In this document: positions 33,891-43,349 of the stretch, piece after piece
How the letters are laid out: each line of letters begins with the position of its first letter
How positions within the stretch are numbered: position 1 is the first letter of the stretch
Assembly: GCF_016031615.1 (NCBI RefSeq)
Contig: NZ_JACYXC010000001.1
Coordinates: 6,324,001 to 6,388,000 of the forward strand
Direction: 5' to 3'
Source of the DNA: Streptomyces pactum
GTDB taxonomy: Bacteria > Actinomycetota > Actinomycetes > Streptomycetales > Streptomycetaceae
Length of the DNA stretch: 64,000 nt
Position numbers and translations under genes: made by a program
The notes under the pieces: generated by a model
The model's database searches: none
Told to the model about the DNA's origin: nothing
Seen by the model: the letters and a program-made list of their open reading frames with translations, nothing else

Positions 33891-35009
33891 ATGTCGGCAC
33901 CCAACAAGTCGTACGACCCGGTCGAGGTCGAGGCACTGAAACCGGAAGAGGTCGCCCGGATGCGGGACGAGGCGCTGGCCGCCGTCGCCGCCGCCGCGGA
34001 CCTCGACGCGCTGCGCGAGGTCAAGATCGCGCACACCGGTGACCGTTCGCCGCTCGCACTGGCCAACCGCGAGATCGGCGCGCTGCCGCCGCATGCCAAG
34101 GCGGACGCGGGCAAGCGCGTCGGCCAGGCCCGCGGCGCGGTCAACCAGGCGCTCAAGGCCAGGCAGGAGCAGCTGGAGGCGGAGCGCGACGCCCGCGTGC
34201 TGGTCGAGGAGGCGGTGGACGTCTCACTGCCGCACGACCGCACCCCGGCCGGCGCCCGCCACCCCATCACCACCCTCTCGGAGCGGATCGAGGACATCTT
34301 CGTGGCCATGGGCTACGAGGTCGCCGAGGGTCCCGAGGTCGAGGCGGAGTGGTACAACTTCGACGCCCTGAACTTCCCGCCGGACCACCCCGCCCGCGAG
34401 ATGCAGGACACCTTCTTCGTCCAGGGCCGCGAGGGTGCCGAGTCGGGCGTCGTGCTGCGCACCCACACCTCGCCGGTGCAGATCCGGTCGATGATCGACC
34501 GCGAGCCGCCCATCTACGTGATCTGCCCGGGCCGGACCTTCCGTACCGACGAGCTGGACGCCACCCACACCCCGGTCTTCACCCAGGTCGAGCTGCTCGC
34601 CATCGACGAGGGCCTGACCATGGCCGACCTCAAGGGCACGCTGGACCACATGGTCCGCGCCCTGTTCGGGCCGGACATGCGGACCCGGCTGCGGCCCAAC
34701 TACTTCCCGTTCACCGAGCCGTCCGCCGAGATGGACATGGTGTGCTTCGTGTGCCGCGGCGAGTCCGTCGGCAACCCGGACCGCCCCTGCCGCACCTGCT
34801 CCAGCGAGGGCTGGATCGAGCTGGGCGGCTGCGGCATGGTCAACCCGCGGGTGCTGGTCGCCTGCGGGCTGGACCCGGAGAAGTACAGCGGCTTCGCCTT
34901 CGGCTTCGGCATCGAGCGGATGCTGATGTTCCGGCACAACGTGGACGACATGCGAGACATGGTCGAGGGTGACGTGCGCTTCACCCGGCCCTTCGGGATG
35001 GAGATCTGA
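33891..35009 (+). CDS. pheS: Phenylalanyl-tRNA synthetase alpha subunit
   Basis: 372 residues, normal for PheS. The N-terminal coiled coil (~1-100) binds tRNA. Class II motifs follow: motif 2 around SPVQIRSMIDREPPIYVICP and RTFRTDELDATHTPVFTQVE, and motif 3 in FGFGIERMLMFRHNVDD. A cysteine set (CFVCRGE, CRTCSS) is typical of the alpha subunit in this group. ATG 33891 follows GGGAAGAG. The stop overlaps the pheT start (TGATG), so the two subunits of the alpha2-beta2 enzyme are co-translated. Confidence 0.97.
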   Translation: MSAPNKSYDPVEVEALKPEEVARMRDEALAAVAAAADLDALREVKIAHTGDRSPLALANREIGALPPHAKADAGKRVGQARGAVNQALKARQEQLEAERDARVLVEEAVDVSLPHDRTPAGARHPITTLSERIEDIFVAMGYEVAEGPEVEAEWYNFDALNFPPDHPAREMQDTFFVQGREGAESGVVLRTHTSPVQIRSMIDREPPIYVICPGRTFRTDELDATHTPVFTQVELLAIDEGLTMADLKGTLDHMVRALFGPDMRTRLRPNYFPFTEPSAEMDMVCFVCRGESVGNPDRPCRTCSSEGWIELGGCGMVNPRVLVACGLDPEKYSGFAFGFGIERMLMFRHNVDDMRDMVEGDVRFTRPFGMEI

Positions 35010-37516
35010 TGCGGGTCCCGCTTTCGTGGCTGCGGGAATACGTCGACCTGCCGGCCGGTGTCACCGGCCGGGACGTACAGGCCAAACTCATCGCCGCCGG
35101 TCTTGAGGTCGAGACCGTCGAGCAGCTCGGCGCCGGGCTGACCGGACCCCTGGTCGTCGGCCAGGTCCTCACCATCGAGGAGCTGGAGGGCTTCAAGAAG
35201 CCCATCCGCTTCTGCACCGTCGACGTCGGCCAGGCCAACGGCACCGGCGAGCCGCAGGAAATCATCTGCGGCGCCCGGAACTTCGCCGTCGGCGACAAGG
35301 TCGTCGTGGTGCTGCCCGGCGCGGTGCTGCCCGGCGACTTCAAGATCGCCGCGCGGAAGACCTACGGCCGCGTCTCGCACGGCATGATCTGCTCCGCCAG
35401 CGAGCTGGGCATGTCCGACGACCACGACGGCATCATCGTGCTGCCGCCGGAGTACGAGCCGGGCACCGACGCCATCGAGCTGCTGGAGCTGCGCGACGAG
35501 GTACTGGACATCGCCGTCACCCCGGACCGCGGCTACTGCCTGTCGCTGCGCGGCGTGGCCCGCGAGGCCGCCACCGCCTACGGCCTGCCGCTGCGCGACC
35601 CGGCCCTGCTGGACGTCCCCACGCCCAACAGCTACGGCTACCAGGTCCAGGTCGCCGACCCGGTCGGCTGCGGCCGCTTCACCGCCCGCACCGTCACCGG
35701 TCTCGACCCGCACGCCACCTCCCCGATCTGGCTCCAGCGCCGGCTGCAGAAGGCCGGCATGCGCCCGGTCTCGCTCACCGTCGACGTCACCAACTACGTG
35801 ATGCTCGAACTGGGCCAGCCGCTGCACGCCTACGACCGCTCCCGCGTCGACGGCCCCATCGGGGTGCGCCGCGCCGAGCCGGGGGAGAAGCTCACCACCC
35901 TCGACGGCACCCACCGGGTGCTGGACCCCGAGGACCTGGTCATCACCGACAACCGCGGCCCGATCGGGCTCGCCGGGGTGATGGGCGGCGCCGACACCGA
36001 GATCGCCGACGTCGCCGAGGGCGCGGGCACCACCGACGTGGTCATCGAGGCCGCCCACTTCGACCCGGTCTCCATCGCCCGCACCGCCCGCCGCCACAAG
36101 CTCTCCTCGGAGGCGTCCAAGCGCTTCGAGCGGGGCGTGGACCCGGCCGCCACCTCCGCCGCCGCCCAGCGCACCGTCGACCTGCTGGTGCTGCTCGCGG
36201 GCGGCACCGCCGAGGCCGGCGTGACCGAGATCGTCGCGCCGCGCGGGCCGCGCACCATCACCCTGCGCGCCGACCACCCGGACCGGGTCGCCGGCGTCAC
36301 CTACGGCCGGGAGACCGTCGTCCGCCGCCTCCAGGAGGTCGGCTGCGACGTCTACGGATCGGACGACCTGACGGTCACCGTCCCCAGCTGGCGGCCCGAC
36401 CTGACCGACCCCAACGACCTCGCCGAAGAGGTCATCCGGCTGGAGGGGTACGAGAACCTCCCCTCCACCCTGCCGCAGCCGCCGTCCGGCCGTGGGCTCA
36501 CCGAGCGGCAGCGGCTGCACCGCCGCGTCGGCCGCGCGCTGGCCGGGGCCGGCTACGTCGAGGCCCTGAACTACCCGTTCCTCGGCGAGGACGTCTTCGA
36601 CCAGCTCGGCCTGGCCCCCGACGACACCCGCCGCACGGTGGTCCGCCTGGTCAACCCGCTCTCCGACGGCGAGCCCGCCCTGCGCACCACCCTGCTGCCC
36701 GGCCTGTTCGCCGCGCTGCGGCGCAACCACGGCCGCGGCGAGCACGACCTGGCGCTGTTCGAGACCGGCCTGGTCTTCCGGCCCAACGGCGACGAACCGG
36801 CCGCCGTGCGGCTGCCGGTGGACCGCCGCCCCACCGACGAGCAGCTCGCCGCGCTCGACGCCGCGCTGCCGCACCAGCCGCGCCGGGCCGCCGTGGTCCT
36901 CGCCGGTGCCCGGGAGCGGACCGGCTGGTGGGGCGAGGGCCGCCCGGCCATCTGGGCCGACGCCGTCGAGGCGGGCCGCACCGTGGCCCGCGAGGCGGGC
37001 GTGGAGCTGATCGTCCGCCAGGACCAGCAGGCGCCCTTCCACCCCGGCCGCTGCGCGGCGCTGCTCGCTGTGGTGGACGGGGAGGAGATCCTGGTCGGCA
37101 ACGCCGGCGAGATCCACCCCCGGGTGATCAAGGCGCTCGGGCTGCCGGAGCGCACCTGCGCGATGGAGATCGAGCTGGACCGGCTGGAGCGGGCCGCCAC
37201 CGGGCCCGTCACCGCACCGCGGGTGTCCTCCTTCCCCGTCGCCACCCAGGACGTCGCCCTGGTGGTGGACGCCTCGGTCCCCGCGGCCGAGGTGGAGACG
37301 GCCCTGCGCGCCGGGGCCGGGGAACTGCTCGAATCGCTGCGCCTGTTCGACGTCTTCACCGGCGAACAGCTCGGCGAGGGGAAGAAGTCCCTCGCCTACG
37401 CGCTGCGGTTCCGCGCGCCGGACCGGACGCTGACCGCCGACGAGGCGTCCGCGGCCCGCGACGCCGCCGTCGCCGCGGCCGTCGAGCGCACCGGGGCGGT
37501 GCTCCGGGGCGCCTGA
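35009..37516 (+). CDS. pheT: Phenylalanyl-tRNA synthetase beta subunit
   Basis: 835 residues with the standard order. It has an N-terminal tRNA-binding/OB domain (~40-155, VVGQVLTIEELEGFKKP and IICGARNFAVGDKVVVVLPG), a B3/B4 editing domain (~210-400, VGCGRFTARTVTGL and KLSSEASKRFERGVDP) and a B5 domain (~410-480). A catalytic-like core (RVGRALAGAGYVEALNYPF) and a C-terminal ferredoxin-like anticodon-binding domain follow. It opens directly on the pheS stop. A very strong hairpin follows the stop. Confidence 0.97.
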   Translation: MRVPLSWLREYVDLPAGVTGRDVQAKLIAAGLEVETVEQLGAGLTGPLVVGQVLTIEELEGFKKPIRFCTVDVGQANGTGEPQEIICGARNFAVGDKVVVVLPGAVLPGDFKIAARKTYGRVSHGMICSASELGMSDDHDGIIVLPPEYEPGTDAIELLELRDEVLDIAVTPDRGYCLSLRGVAREAATAYGLPLRDPALLDVPTPNSYGYQVQVADPVGCGRFTARTVTGLDPHATSPIWLQRRLQKAGMRPVSLTVDVTNYVMLELGQPLHAYDRSRVDGPIGVRRAEPGEKLTTLDGTHRVLDPEDLVITDNRGPIGLAGVMGGADTEIADVAEGAGTTDVVIEAAHFDPVSIARTARRHKLSSEASKRFERGVDPAATSAAAQRTVDLLVLLAGGTAEAGVTEIVAPRGPRTITLRADHPDRVAGVTYGRETVVRRLQEVGCDVYGSDDLTVTVPSWRPDLTDPNDLAEEVIRLEGYENLPSTLPQPPSGRGLTERQRLHRRVGRALAGAGYVEALNYPFLGEDVFDQLGLAPDDTRRTVVRLVNPLSDGEPALRTTLLPGLFAALRRNHGRGEHDLALFETGLVFRPNGDEPAAVRLPVDRRPTDEQLAALDAALPHQPRRAAVVLAGARERTGWWGEGRPAIWADAVEAGRTVAREAGVELIVRQDQQAPFHPGRCAALLAVVDGEEILVGNAGEIHPRVIKALGLPERTCAMEIELDRLERAATGPVTAPRVSSFPVATQDVALVVDASVPAAEVETALRAGAGELLESLRLFDVFTGEQLGEGKKSLAYALRFRAPDRTLTADEASAARDAAVAAAVERTGAVLRGA

Positions 37517-37562
37517 CCCCGCGCCCGGCCGCGCCTCACCGCCGGCCGGGCCGACCCCACCA

Positions 37563-37605
37563 CGGGCGCCGGGCGCCGCACCCACCGTGCGGCGCCCGGC
37601 GCCCG
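37563..37605 (+). terminator. Terminator of pheST
   Basis: A perfect 19-bp stem (37563-37581 with 37587-37605) with the 5-nt loop CCACC, starting 47 bp after the pheT stop. Confidence 0.9.
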
Positions 37606-38192
37606 CTCCGCGTCCGGAGCGCTCGGTCGGCCCGGGACGCGGCCGGGAACGGCTCCGGGGGCGTCCGGGGTGTGGCCTGCGGGGGGCTGCCCGATCCCGC
37701 CCGCCCGGTCCGCGGAGTCCGTCCCAGGGGTGCGCTTCGGCTCGCCGGCCCGGCCCGGGATCGTTCCGGAGAGCCGCGAGCCGGCCGCACCGTCCGGGAG
37801 CCGCGGGGGGCGGTGACCGGGGTCAGGGCACCCGGCCCACCGGCCCCGGCCTGCCGGGACGTGACCCGGCCGCATCGGCGGCGGAACAGCGCCCCGGCCA
37901 CGTCCGCGGCGGAATCGCGGTCCGGCACACCCGTCCGGGATCGCCCGGCGCGGGCCGCCTCCGACCGCCGGCCTCGGGCACGTCCGTGCCGGACCGCCTG
38001 CCCCCTTCCGCCCGGGTCCGGTTCCCTGCCGGTCAGCGCCGGGGGGCACCTCACCCGTTCGGGTGAGAATCGTCAGGAGTCCGGTCAATTCGGTGCGGAT
38101 GGTCGCAAGAATCATGGCCATCGCCACGGCCCAGCACGTCACGTCCACCGGGCCCGGCCAACCGCGTCATCGGTTGCTAGGGGGCCGACTGC
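37606..38192. other. Gene-free region upstream of the SpoIIE phosphatase gene
   Basis: 587 bp. An 18-bp perfect palindrome lies at 38050-38067. A start-to-stop stretch from ATG 38099 reads M-V-A-R-I-M-A-I-A-T-A-Q but runs into the frame of the next gene's shadow and is not convincing. Confidence 0.5.
38050..38067. promoter_or_regulatory. Perfect 18-bp palindrome upstream of the SpoIIE phosphatase gene
   Basis: CTCACCCGTTCGGGTGAG is palindromic apart from its central TT and lies ~125 bp before ATG 38193. It could be an operator or an mRNA hairpin. Confidence 0.55.
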
Positions 38193-39506
38193 ATGATCCG
38201 GAGCAAGGCAGCAGGCCGAGCGCGCGCCGGCGCGGCACGGCTCTGGCGGCTCTTCGTCCTCGTCCTGCCGGCTCTGTGGATTCTCTCGGTGCTCGCCTGG
38301 GAGCGCTGGGGTCCGCAGGACATCCAGTCGGTCCAGCTGCTCGCCGCCGCCCCCGCCATCGCCTGCGCCGGCAGCGGTCGGCGGCGGTGCGTGGTGATGG
38401 GTGGTCTCAGCGCGATATGCGCGCTGCTGCCGATCAGTGCGGAGCGGGGCGACCGCGCCGACACCGTGCCGACCGTCGGCACCTGCGCCGCCATCGTCGC
38501 CGTGGTCGCGGCCGGCTGTCTCACCACCGGCCGTCGGCGGCGGCTCGTCAAGGAGCTGGAGCAGGTGCGCGCGGTCGCGACCGCCGCCCAGGACGTGGTG
38601 CTCCGCCCGCTGCCCGCCCGGCTGGCCGGTGTCACCCTCGCCGGCGGCCACCTCTCGGCCACCCGGGGCGCCGCCGTCGGCGGGGACCTCTACGAGGCGC
38701 TGTCCACCCCGCACGGGGTCCGCGTGGTCATCGGCGACGTCCGGGGCCACGGGGTGGCCGCGATGGGCGGCGTCGCGGCGGTCCTCGGCAGTTTCCGGGA
38801 GGCGGCCCACGACGAGGCCGAGCTCCCCGGCGTCCTGCGCAGGCTGGAGCGCGCCTGGCAGCGGCACCAGCGGGAGCGGGCTCTGGCCGCCCACCCGTCG
38901 GGCGCCGCCGAGCCGCACCCGGCCGGACGCTGCGGCCGGCCCCGCGCACGGGCCGGCGACCGGCCCGGCCCGCCCGGCGGCCCCGACGCGGGGACGGGGC
39001 CGGGCCTGCCCGGTGAGGAGTTCGTCACCGTGCTGCTGCTGGAAATCCGTCCGGACGGGACGGTGAGCGCCCTCAACTGCGGGCACCCCTGGCCCTACGT
39101 CCTGTCCGACCTGCGCACCGGGGGGCCGCGGGTCCGGCAGGCCGGCGCCGGGGAGGCGCTGCCGCCGCTGGGGCTCTTCCCGCTCCCGGGCGACCTGGCC
39201 GCCCGGCCGTGTGCCCGGCTCCGCCCCGGCCAGGCGCTGGTGCTGCACACCGACGGCGCCGAGGACGCCCGGGACGGCCACGGGGCCTTCTTCCCGCTCC
39301 GGCGCACCCTGGCGCAGGCCGCCGGCCAGCCGGTCATCGTCCCGGCCACGGTCGTCGCGGAGGTCCAGGCCGGGGTGCTGGCGCACACCGGCGGGCGGCT
39401 GCCGGACGACGTCGCCCTGCTCGTGCTGCGCCAGGACCGGCTCCCGGGGGGCCCGCCGACGGCCGGCCGTGCCGCACCGGCCGGTGAACCCCACGCCTGC
39501 CCCTGA
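38193..39506 (+). CDS. PP2C-type SpoIIE-family protein phosphatase, membrane protein
   Basis: A 437-residue protein. The N-terminal ~120 residues hold three hydrophobic segments (LFVLVLPALWILSVLAW near 21-37, two more near 48-60 and 90-108). A SpoIIE/PP2C domain follows (~130-425) with GGDLYEALSTPHGVRVVIGD and GHGVAAMGGVAAVLGSFREA, where the two aspartates are metal ligands. TVSALNCGHPWPYV and LVLHTDGAEDARD lie later. A Pro/Gly-rich insert (~228-275) interrupts the domain. Such phosphatases usually control anti-anti-sigma factors; no partner gene is adjacent. Confidence 0.93.
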   Translation: MIRSKAAGRARAGAARLWRLFVLVLPALWILSVLAWERWGPQDIQSVQLLAAAPAIACAGSGRRRCVVMGGLSAICALLPISAERGDRADTVPTVGTCAAIVAVVAAGCLTTGRRRRLVKELEQVRAVATAAQDVVLRPLPARLAGVTLAGGHLSATRGAAVGGDLYEALSTPHGVRVVIGDVRGHGVAAMGGVAAVLGSFREAAHDEAELPGVLRRLERAWQRHQRERALAAHPSGAAEPHPAGRCGRPRARAGDRPGPPGGPDAGTGPGLPGEEFVTVLLLEIRPDGTVSALNCGHPWPYVLSDLRTGGPRVRQAGAGEALPPLGLFPLPGDLAARPCARLRPGQALVLHTDGAEDARDGHGAFFPLRRTLAQAAGQPVIVPATVVAEVQAGVLAHTGGRLPDDVALLVLRQDRLPGGPPTAGRAAPAGEPHACP

Positions 39507-39825
39507 CCCACCCGGCCGCCCCGCACCGCCGCGTCCGGCGTCCGGCCCCGCGCACTCGCGTCCCGCGTCCACCCCGCCCCCGGTGTCCGGCGTCCGTCCC
39601 GCACACCCGCGTCCGACACCCGCCCACGCACCGGGACCCGGTGCGCGCCCTGCGCGGCCATGTGCGGTGCCCGCCCCGCGCGCCTCAGGCCGCCGCCCGC
39701 AACCCCCGGACACGCCGTCCCCGGCCGCCCGACGCCGTCCCGTACCGCCCGGGCCGAGGCCGCCCCCTGCCACCGCCGGGCACGCGGTCCCGTGCCGTCC
39801 GGGCGCCGGGTGACGCCGGACACGA
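39507..39825. other. Gene-free stretch between convergent genes
   Basis: 319 bp with degenerate CGTCCGGCGTCC/CCGCGTCC repeats and no gene. Two terminator hairpins follow at 39826-39900. Confidence 0.5.
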
Positions 39826-39861
39826 CCGAGGCCGTGCCCCGGGTCAGGGGCACGGCCTCGG
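39826..39861. terminator. Bidirectional terminator, first hairpin
   Basis: A perfect 15-bp stem (39826-39840 with 39847-39861, CCGAGGCCGTGCCCC) with a 6-nt loop, between the convergent SpoIIE phosphatase and 3-hydroxybutyryl-CoA dehydrogenase genes. Confidence 0.85.
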
Positions 39862-39867
39862 GCAGGC

Positions 39868-39900
39868 GCGGGGACGACGACGGTCCGCCGTCGTCCCCGC
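39868..39900. terminator. Bidirectional terminator, second hairpin
   Basis: A 12-bp stem (39868-39879 with 39889-39900, GCGGGGACGACG), 25 bp beyond the dehydrogenase stop on the minus strand. Confidence 0.7.
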
Positions 39901-39925
39901 GGATCAGCGCGGGTCGGGCGACGGA

Positions 39926-40798
39926 TCAGGAGTAGGTGTAGAACCCGGAACCGGACTTGCGGCCCAGCCGGCCCGCGTCCACCATCCGCTGGAGCAGCGG
40001 CGGGGCGGCGTACAGCGGCTCCTTGTACTCCTCGTACATCGAGTCGGCGATGGCCGCGACGGTGTCCAGCCCGATCAGGTCGGCCAGCTTCAGCGGCCCC
40101 ATCGGGTGGGCGCAGCCCATCTCCATGCCGTTGTCGATGTCCTCACGGCTGGCGATGCCCGACTCGAACATCCGGATCGCGGAGAGCAGATACGGGATGA
40201 GCAGGGCGTTGACGATGAAACCGGAGCGGTCCTGGGCGCGGATGGCGTGCTTGCCCAGCAGCTGCTGGACCAGGGCCTCGGAACGCTTGACGGTCTCCTC
40301 GCCGGTGGTCAGCGCCGGGATCAGCTCCACCAGCTTCTGCACCGGGGCCGGGTTGAAGAAGTGGATGCCGATGACCTGCTCCGGGCGGGAGGTCGCCACG
40401 GCCAGCTTCACCAGCGGAACCGAAGAGGTGTTCGAGGCCAGGATCGCGTCCGGGCGGGTCACCACCTGGTCCAGGATCTGGAAAATCTCGATCTTGACCT
40501 GCTCGTTCTCCACCACGGCTTCGATGACCAGGTCGCGGTCGGCGAACTCCCCCAGGTCGGTGGTGAAGCTCAGCCGGCCGAGCGCCGCGTCCCGCTCCTC
40601 GGCGGTGATCTTGCCGCGTTCGGCGGCCTTCCCGAGGGAATTGGTCAGGCGCGTACGGCCCAGCTCCAACGCCTCGCCGGTGGTCTCGGCGACCTTGACG
40701 TCCAGGCCGGAACGGGCGCACACCTCGGCGATGCCCGCGCCCATCTGGCCGCAGCCCACCACTCCGACGCGTGCAATGTCGGCAATTGTGTCCGTCAC
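39926..40798 (-). CDS. 3-hydroxybutyryl-CoA dehydrogenase
   Basis: A 290-residue NAD(P)-dependent 3-hydroxyacyl-CoA dehydrogenase. The Rossmann motif is VGVVGCGQMGAGIAEVCA (~residues 11-28), with the acidic stretch VIEAVVENEQVK at ~92-103. The catalytic histidine is in GIHFFNPAPVQKLVE (~142-156) and the catalytic-loop asparagine/serine in ILASNTSSVPL. The C-terminal helical domain has AHPMGPLKLADLIGLD. It acts in butyryl-CoA metabolism or polyhydroxybutyrate-like routes. GTG 40798 follows GAAAGGCACGAG. It is a single-gene unit. Confidence 0.95.
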   Translation of the reverse strand: MTDTIADIARVGVVGCGQMGAGIAEVCARSGLDVKVAETTGEALELGRTRLTNSLGKAAERGKITAEERDAALGRLSFTTDLGEFADRDLVIEAVVENEQVKIEIFQILDQVVTRPDAILASNTSSVPLVKLAVATSRPEQVIGIHFFNPAPVQKLVELIPALTTGEETVKRSEALVQQLLGKHAIRAQDRSGFIVNALLIPYLLSAIRMFESGIASREDIDNGMEMGCAHPMGPLKLADLIGLDTVAAIADSMYEEYKEPLYAAPPLLQRMVDAGRLGRKSGSGFYTYS

Positions 40799-41198
40799 CT
40801 CGTGCCTTTCGCTGATCTACGGGCCGGCGGGACACGTGTGATTCCGGGCCCGCCTCGCGGCAGACGTTACTCCGCCGAGCCGCCGGACCGCCCCGCCGGG
40901 CCGCCCGGCGACCGCTCACGGAGGCGGACGGGACCCCGCCGCGGGACCCGCCGTCCCGCCGGCCGGGCTCCCCGCGGCCCGCCCGGAGCGGCCACCGTCC
41001 ATCCTCCCTCCGTACCCGACCGGGCCGGGGCGGCGGGCCGGGGGAGCGGGGCCCGCCCGGTCGTCGCCGGACGGTCCACGGAGCGGACGCGCCGCGCCGC
41101 CCGGGCGGCCCGGACCCGGATGGAGGATTGCCGAGCGCGCGGGCCGCCCGCATCATCAGCGTGACCCGAAGGCACTGACACACGATCAGGGAGCGTTC
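40799..41198. other. Divergent intergenic region
   Basis: 400 bp between the dehydrogenase (minus) and the GHL10 hydrolase (plus). It should hold both promoters; I see no box strong enough to name. GGGAG precedes ATG 41199. Confidence 0.45.
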
Positions 41199-42497
41199 AT
41201 GGGGCAGATCTCGCGCAGAGGCTTGACAGCGGCGGCGGCCGGGGCGCTGGCCGCGACGGCGGTGCCCGGGGTGGCGGCGGCGCACCCCGCCGCAGGCGCC
41301 GCACCCGGCGGGCGGAGCGGGGGCGGACCGAACGCGGAACCGGCCCCGGTGACACCCGGGCGCGGCCGGCGCAGGGAGTTCCGCGGCATGTGGCTGGCCA
41401 CCGTCGCCAACCGCGACTGGCCCTCCCGCCCCGGCCTGCCCGCCGTCCGCCAGCGCGAGGAACTCCTCGCCTACCTGGACACCGCGGTGGCGCGCCGGCT
41501 GAACGCGGTGATCTTCCAGGTCCGGCCCACCGCGGACGCACTGTGGCCGTCCCCCTACGAACCGTGGGCCGAGTACCTGACCGGGGTCCAGGGCCGGGAC
41601 CCCGGCTGGGACCCGCTGGGCACCGCGGTGGCGGAGGCACACGCCCGCGGCCTGGAACTGCACGCCTGGTTCAACCCCTACCGGGTGGCGAACCACACCG
41701 ACCCCGCCCGGCTGGTGGCCAACCACCCGGCCCGGCTGCGCCCGGAGTGGGTCGTCCGGTACGGCGGCAAGCTGTACTACAACCCGGGCCTGCCGGAGGT
41801 CCGCCGGTTCGTCGAGGACGCCATGCTGGACGCCGTCCGCCGCTACGACATCGACGCGGTCCACTGGGACGACTACTTCTACCCCTACCCGGTGGCCGGC
41901 CAGACCTTCGACGACGACGCGGCGTACGCCCGGTACGGCGGGGCCTTCCCGGACCGCGCCGCCTGGCGGCGCGACAACATCGACCGGCTGGTCCTGGAGA
42001 CCGCCCGGCGGATCAAGGGACTGAAGAAGCACGTGCGGTTCGGGATCAGCCCGTTCGCGGTCTGGCGCAACCAGGCCACGGACCCGCTGGGCTCCGACAC
42101 CCGCGCCGGGGTGCAGACCTACGACGACCTGTACGCCGACACCCGCCGCTGGGTCCGCGAGGGCTGGATCGACTACGTCGTCCCGCAGGTCTACTGGAAC
42201 ATCGGGTTCGCCGCGGCCGACTACGCCCGGCTGGTGCCCTGGTGGGCCCGGACCGTGCGGGACACCGGGGTGCGGCTGTACATCGGCGAGGCGCTGTACA
42301 AGGCGGGGGACCCGGCGCAGCCCGCCGCCTGGCAGGACCCGGCGGAGCTGTCCCGGCACCTGACCCTGGGCCACTCCCACCCCGAGGTGCGCGGCAACGT
42401 CTTCTTCTCCGCGAAGGAGGTCGTGCAGGACCGGATCGGCGCCCTGGCCCGGGTGGTCGCCGACCACTACCCGGCCCCGGCCCGCCCGCCCCGGTGA
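41199..42497 (+). CDS. Secreted GHL10-type glycoside hydrolase (UPF0748/YngK-like)
   Basis: A 432-residue protein. A twin-arginine signal (QISRRGLTAAAAGALAATAV) is followed by a likely lumenal cleavage near AAAHP. The GHL10 TIM barrel covers ~60-420: EFRGMWLATVANRDWPSRPG, LNAVIFQVRPTADALWPS, LELHAWFNPYRVANH, HWDDYFYPYP with acidic residues suited to catalysis, and DYVVPQVYWNIGF. The family is linked to cell-wall glycan or polysaccharide degradation, but specificity is mostly unknown. It is followed by a 19-bp-stem terminator. Confidence 0.92.
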   Translation: MGQISRRGLTAAAAGALAATAVPGVAAAHPAAGAAPGGRSGGGPNAEPAPVTPGRGRRREFRGMWLATVANRDWPSRPGLPAVRQREELLAYLDTAVARRLNAVIFQVRPTADALWPSPYEPWAEYLTGVQGRDPGWDPLGTAVAEAHARGLELHAWFNPYRVANHTDPARLVANHPARLRPEWVVRYGGKLYYNPGLPEVRRFVEDAMLDAVRRYDIDAVHWDDYFYPYPVAGQTFDDDAAYARYGGAFPDRAAWRRDNIDRLVLETARRIKGLKKHVRFGISPFAVWRNQATDPLGSDTRAGVQTYDDLYADTRRWVREGWIDYVVPQVYWNIGFAAADYARLVPWWARTVRDTGVRLYIGEALYKAGDPAQPAAWQDPAELSRHLTLGHSHPEVRGNVFFSAKEVVQDRIGALARVVADHYPAPARPPR

Positions 42498-42588
42498 GAC
42501 GCCGGTCCGCGGGCCCGGCCGCACCGTCGGCCCGTCGGCCCGGCCGGGGCCTTGGGGGGCCGGGCCCGTGCCCGTGTAGGCCGCGAGC

Positions 42589-42636
42589 AGGGCCGGTCGT
42601 ACGGGCCGGGGATCCATGGCCCGTACGACCGGCCCT
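42589..42636 (+). terminator. Terminator of the GHL10 hydrolase gene
   Basis: A perfect 19-bp stem (42589-42607 with 42618-42636, AGGGCCGGTCGTACGGGCC) with a 10-nt loop, 91 bp after the stop. Confidence 0.88.
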
Positions 42637-43136
42637 GACCGGCCGGTCGCCGGCCCGGCCGCAGGCAGTCGGGTCACGGACCCGGGGGAGTCGGTCAAGG
42701 ACCCAGGGACAGTAGGTCCCGGGTCCGGGGCAGTCGGTCGGGGACGCGGGCGGCGGCCGTGACCGCTGCCGTTGGCGGTGGTGGGCCCTGACCGCCGTAC
42801 CGGGCCGGCCCGTCCGGGCGGGCTTCCCCACGGGCCGGCCGCGTCGGACCGTGCCGCGTGCCTGCGCGGCCGCGCGGTCCCCGGGCCGGGCGTGTCCGCG
42901 TGCCCGTGTGCGGCCCGGGCCGTGGGGCCCCGTGCGGCCTCGTGACCGCGCGGCCCTGCCCGTCCCGTCCGGTCCGCGTGCCGGGCTGCCGCGCCCGGCC
43001 GGTGTCCGTGCCGGTCTCCCACCCCCGGCGGCGGGCCCGGGCGGGGCACAGGTACGGGCCCGGGTGCCGACCGTGCGGCACCCGGGCCCGTCCGCCGGCC
43101 ACGGCCACCGTCACGGCCGGCGGGTACGGCGGGGCA
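42637..43136. other. Gene-free stretch
   Basis: 500 bp. The start carries degenerate repeats of a GACCCGGGGGAGTCGGTC type (~42675-42735). No gene is supported. Confidence 0.5.
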
Positions 43137-43349
43137 TCACAGGGGAGTGCCTCCGCGCTGGGCGTCCTCACGGTGGTCCACCACGCAGTCCGGACCGGGC
43201 GACATGATCGACTCGTGTCCGTTCTCGGAGCGGACCCGGAACGGCGGGTTGCCGTCCTGACCGAGCACCTCCACGACCTCCACGACCCGGTCGTGCTCTC
43301 CCACGACCCTGCCGTGCCTCACCAGATGGTCACCCTTGTTCGCTCGCAT
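43137..43349 (-). CDS. DUF1918-domain protein
   Basis: A 70-residue protein. The DUF1918 pattern is clear: ANKGDHLVRHGRVVGEHDR at the start, VVEVLGQDGNPPFRVR in the middle and HESIMSPGPDCVVDHR at the end, a small SH3-like beta fold. ATG 43349 has AGGAGG nine bases upstream. The family is common in actinobacteria; no function is established that I know of. Confidence 0.92.
   Translation of the reverse strand: MRANKGDHLVRHGRVVGEHDRVVEVVEVLGQDGNPPFRVRSENGHESIMSPGPDCVVDHREDAQRGGTPL

Noticed and set aside
34700..37585. A 961-residue open frame antisense to pheST
   Set aside because: It mirrors the real pheST coding frame. High third-position G+C removes stops on the opposite strand, and it has no family motif.
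38099..38192. Small ORF starting MVARIMAIATAQ upstream of the SpoIIE phosphatase
   Set aside because: It does not terminate before the phosphatase gene but runs on in a shadow frame, and it lacks a ribosome-binding site.
40143..43049. A 968-residue minus-strand frame spanning the dehydrogenase and GHL10 genes
   Set aside because: It overlaps two clear genes in other frames and has no conserved motif.
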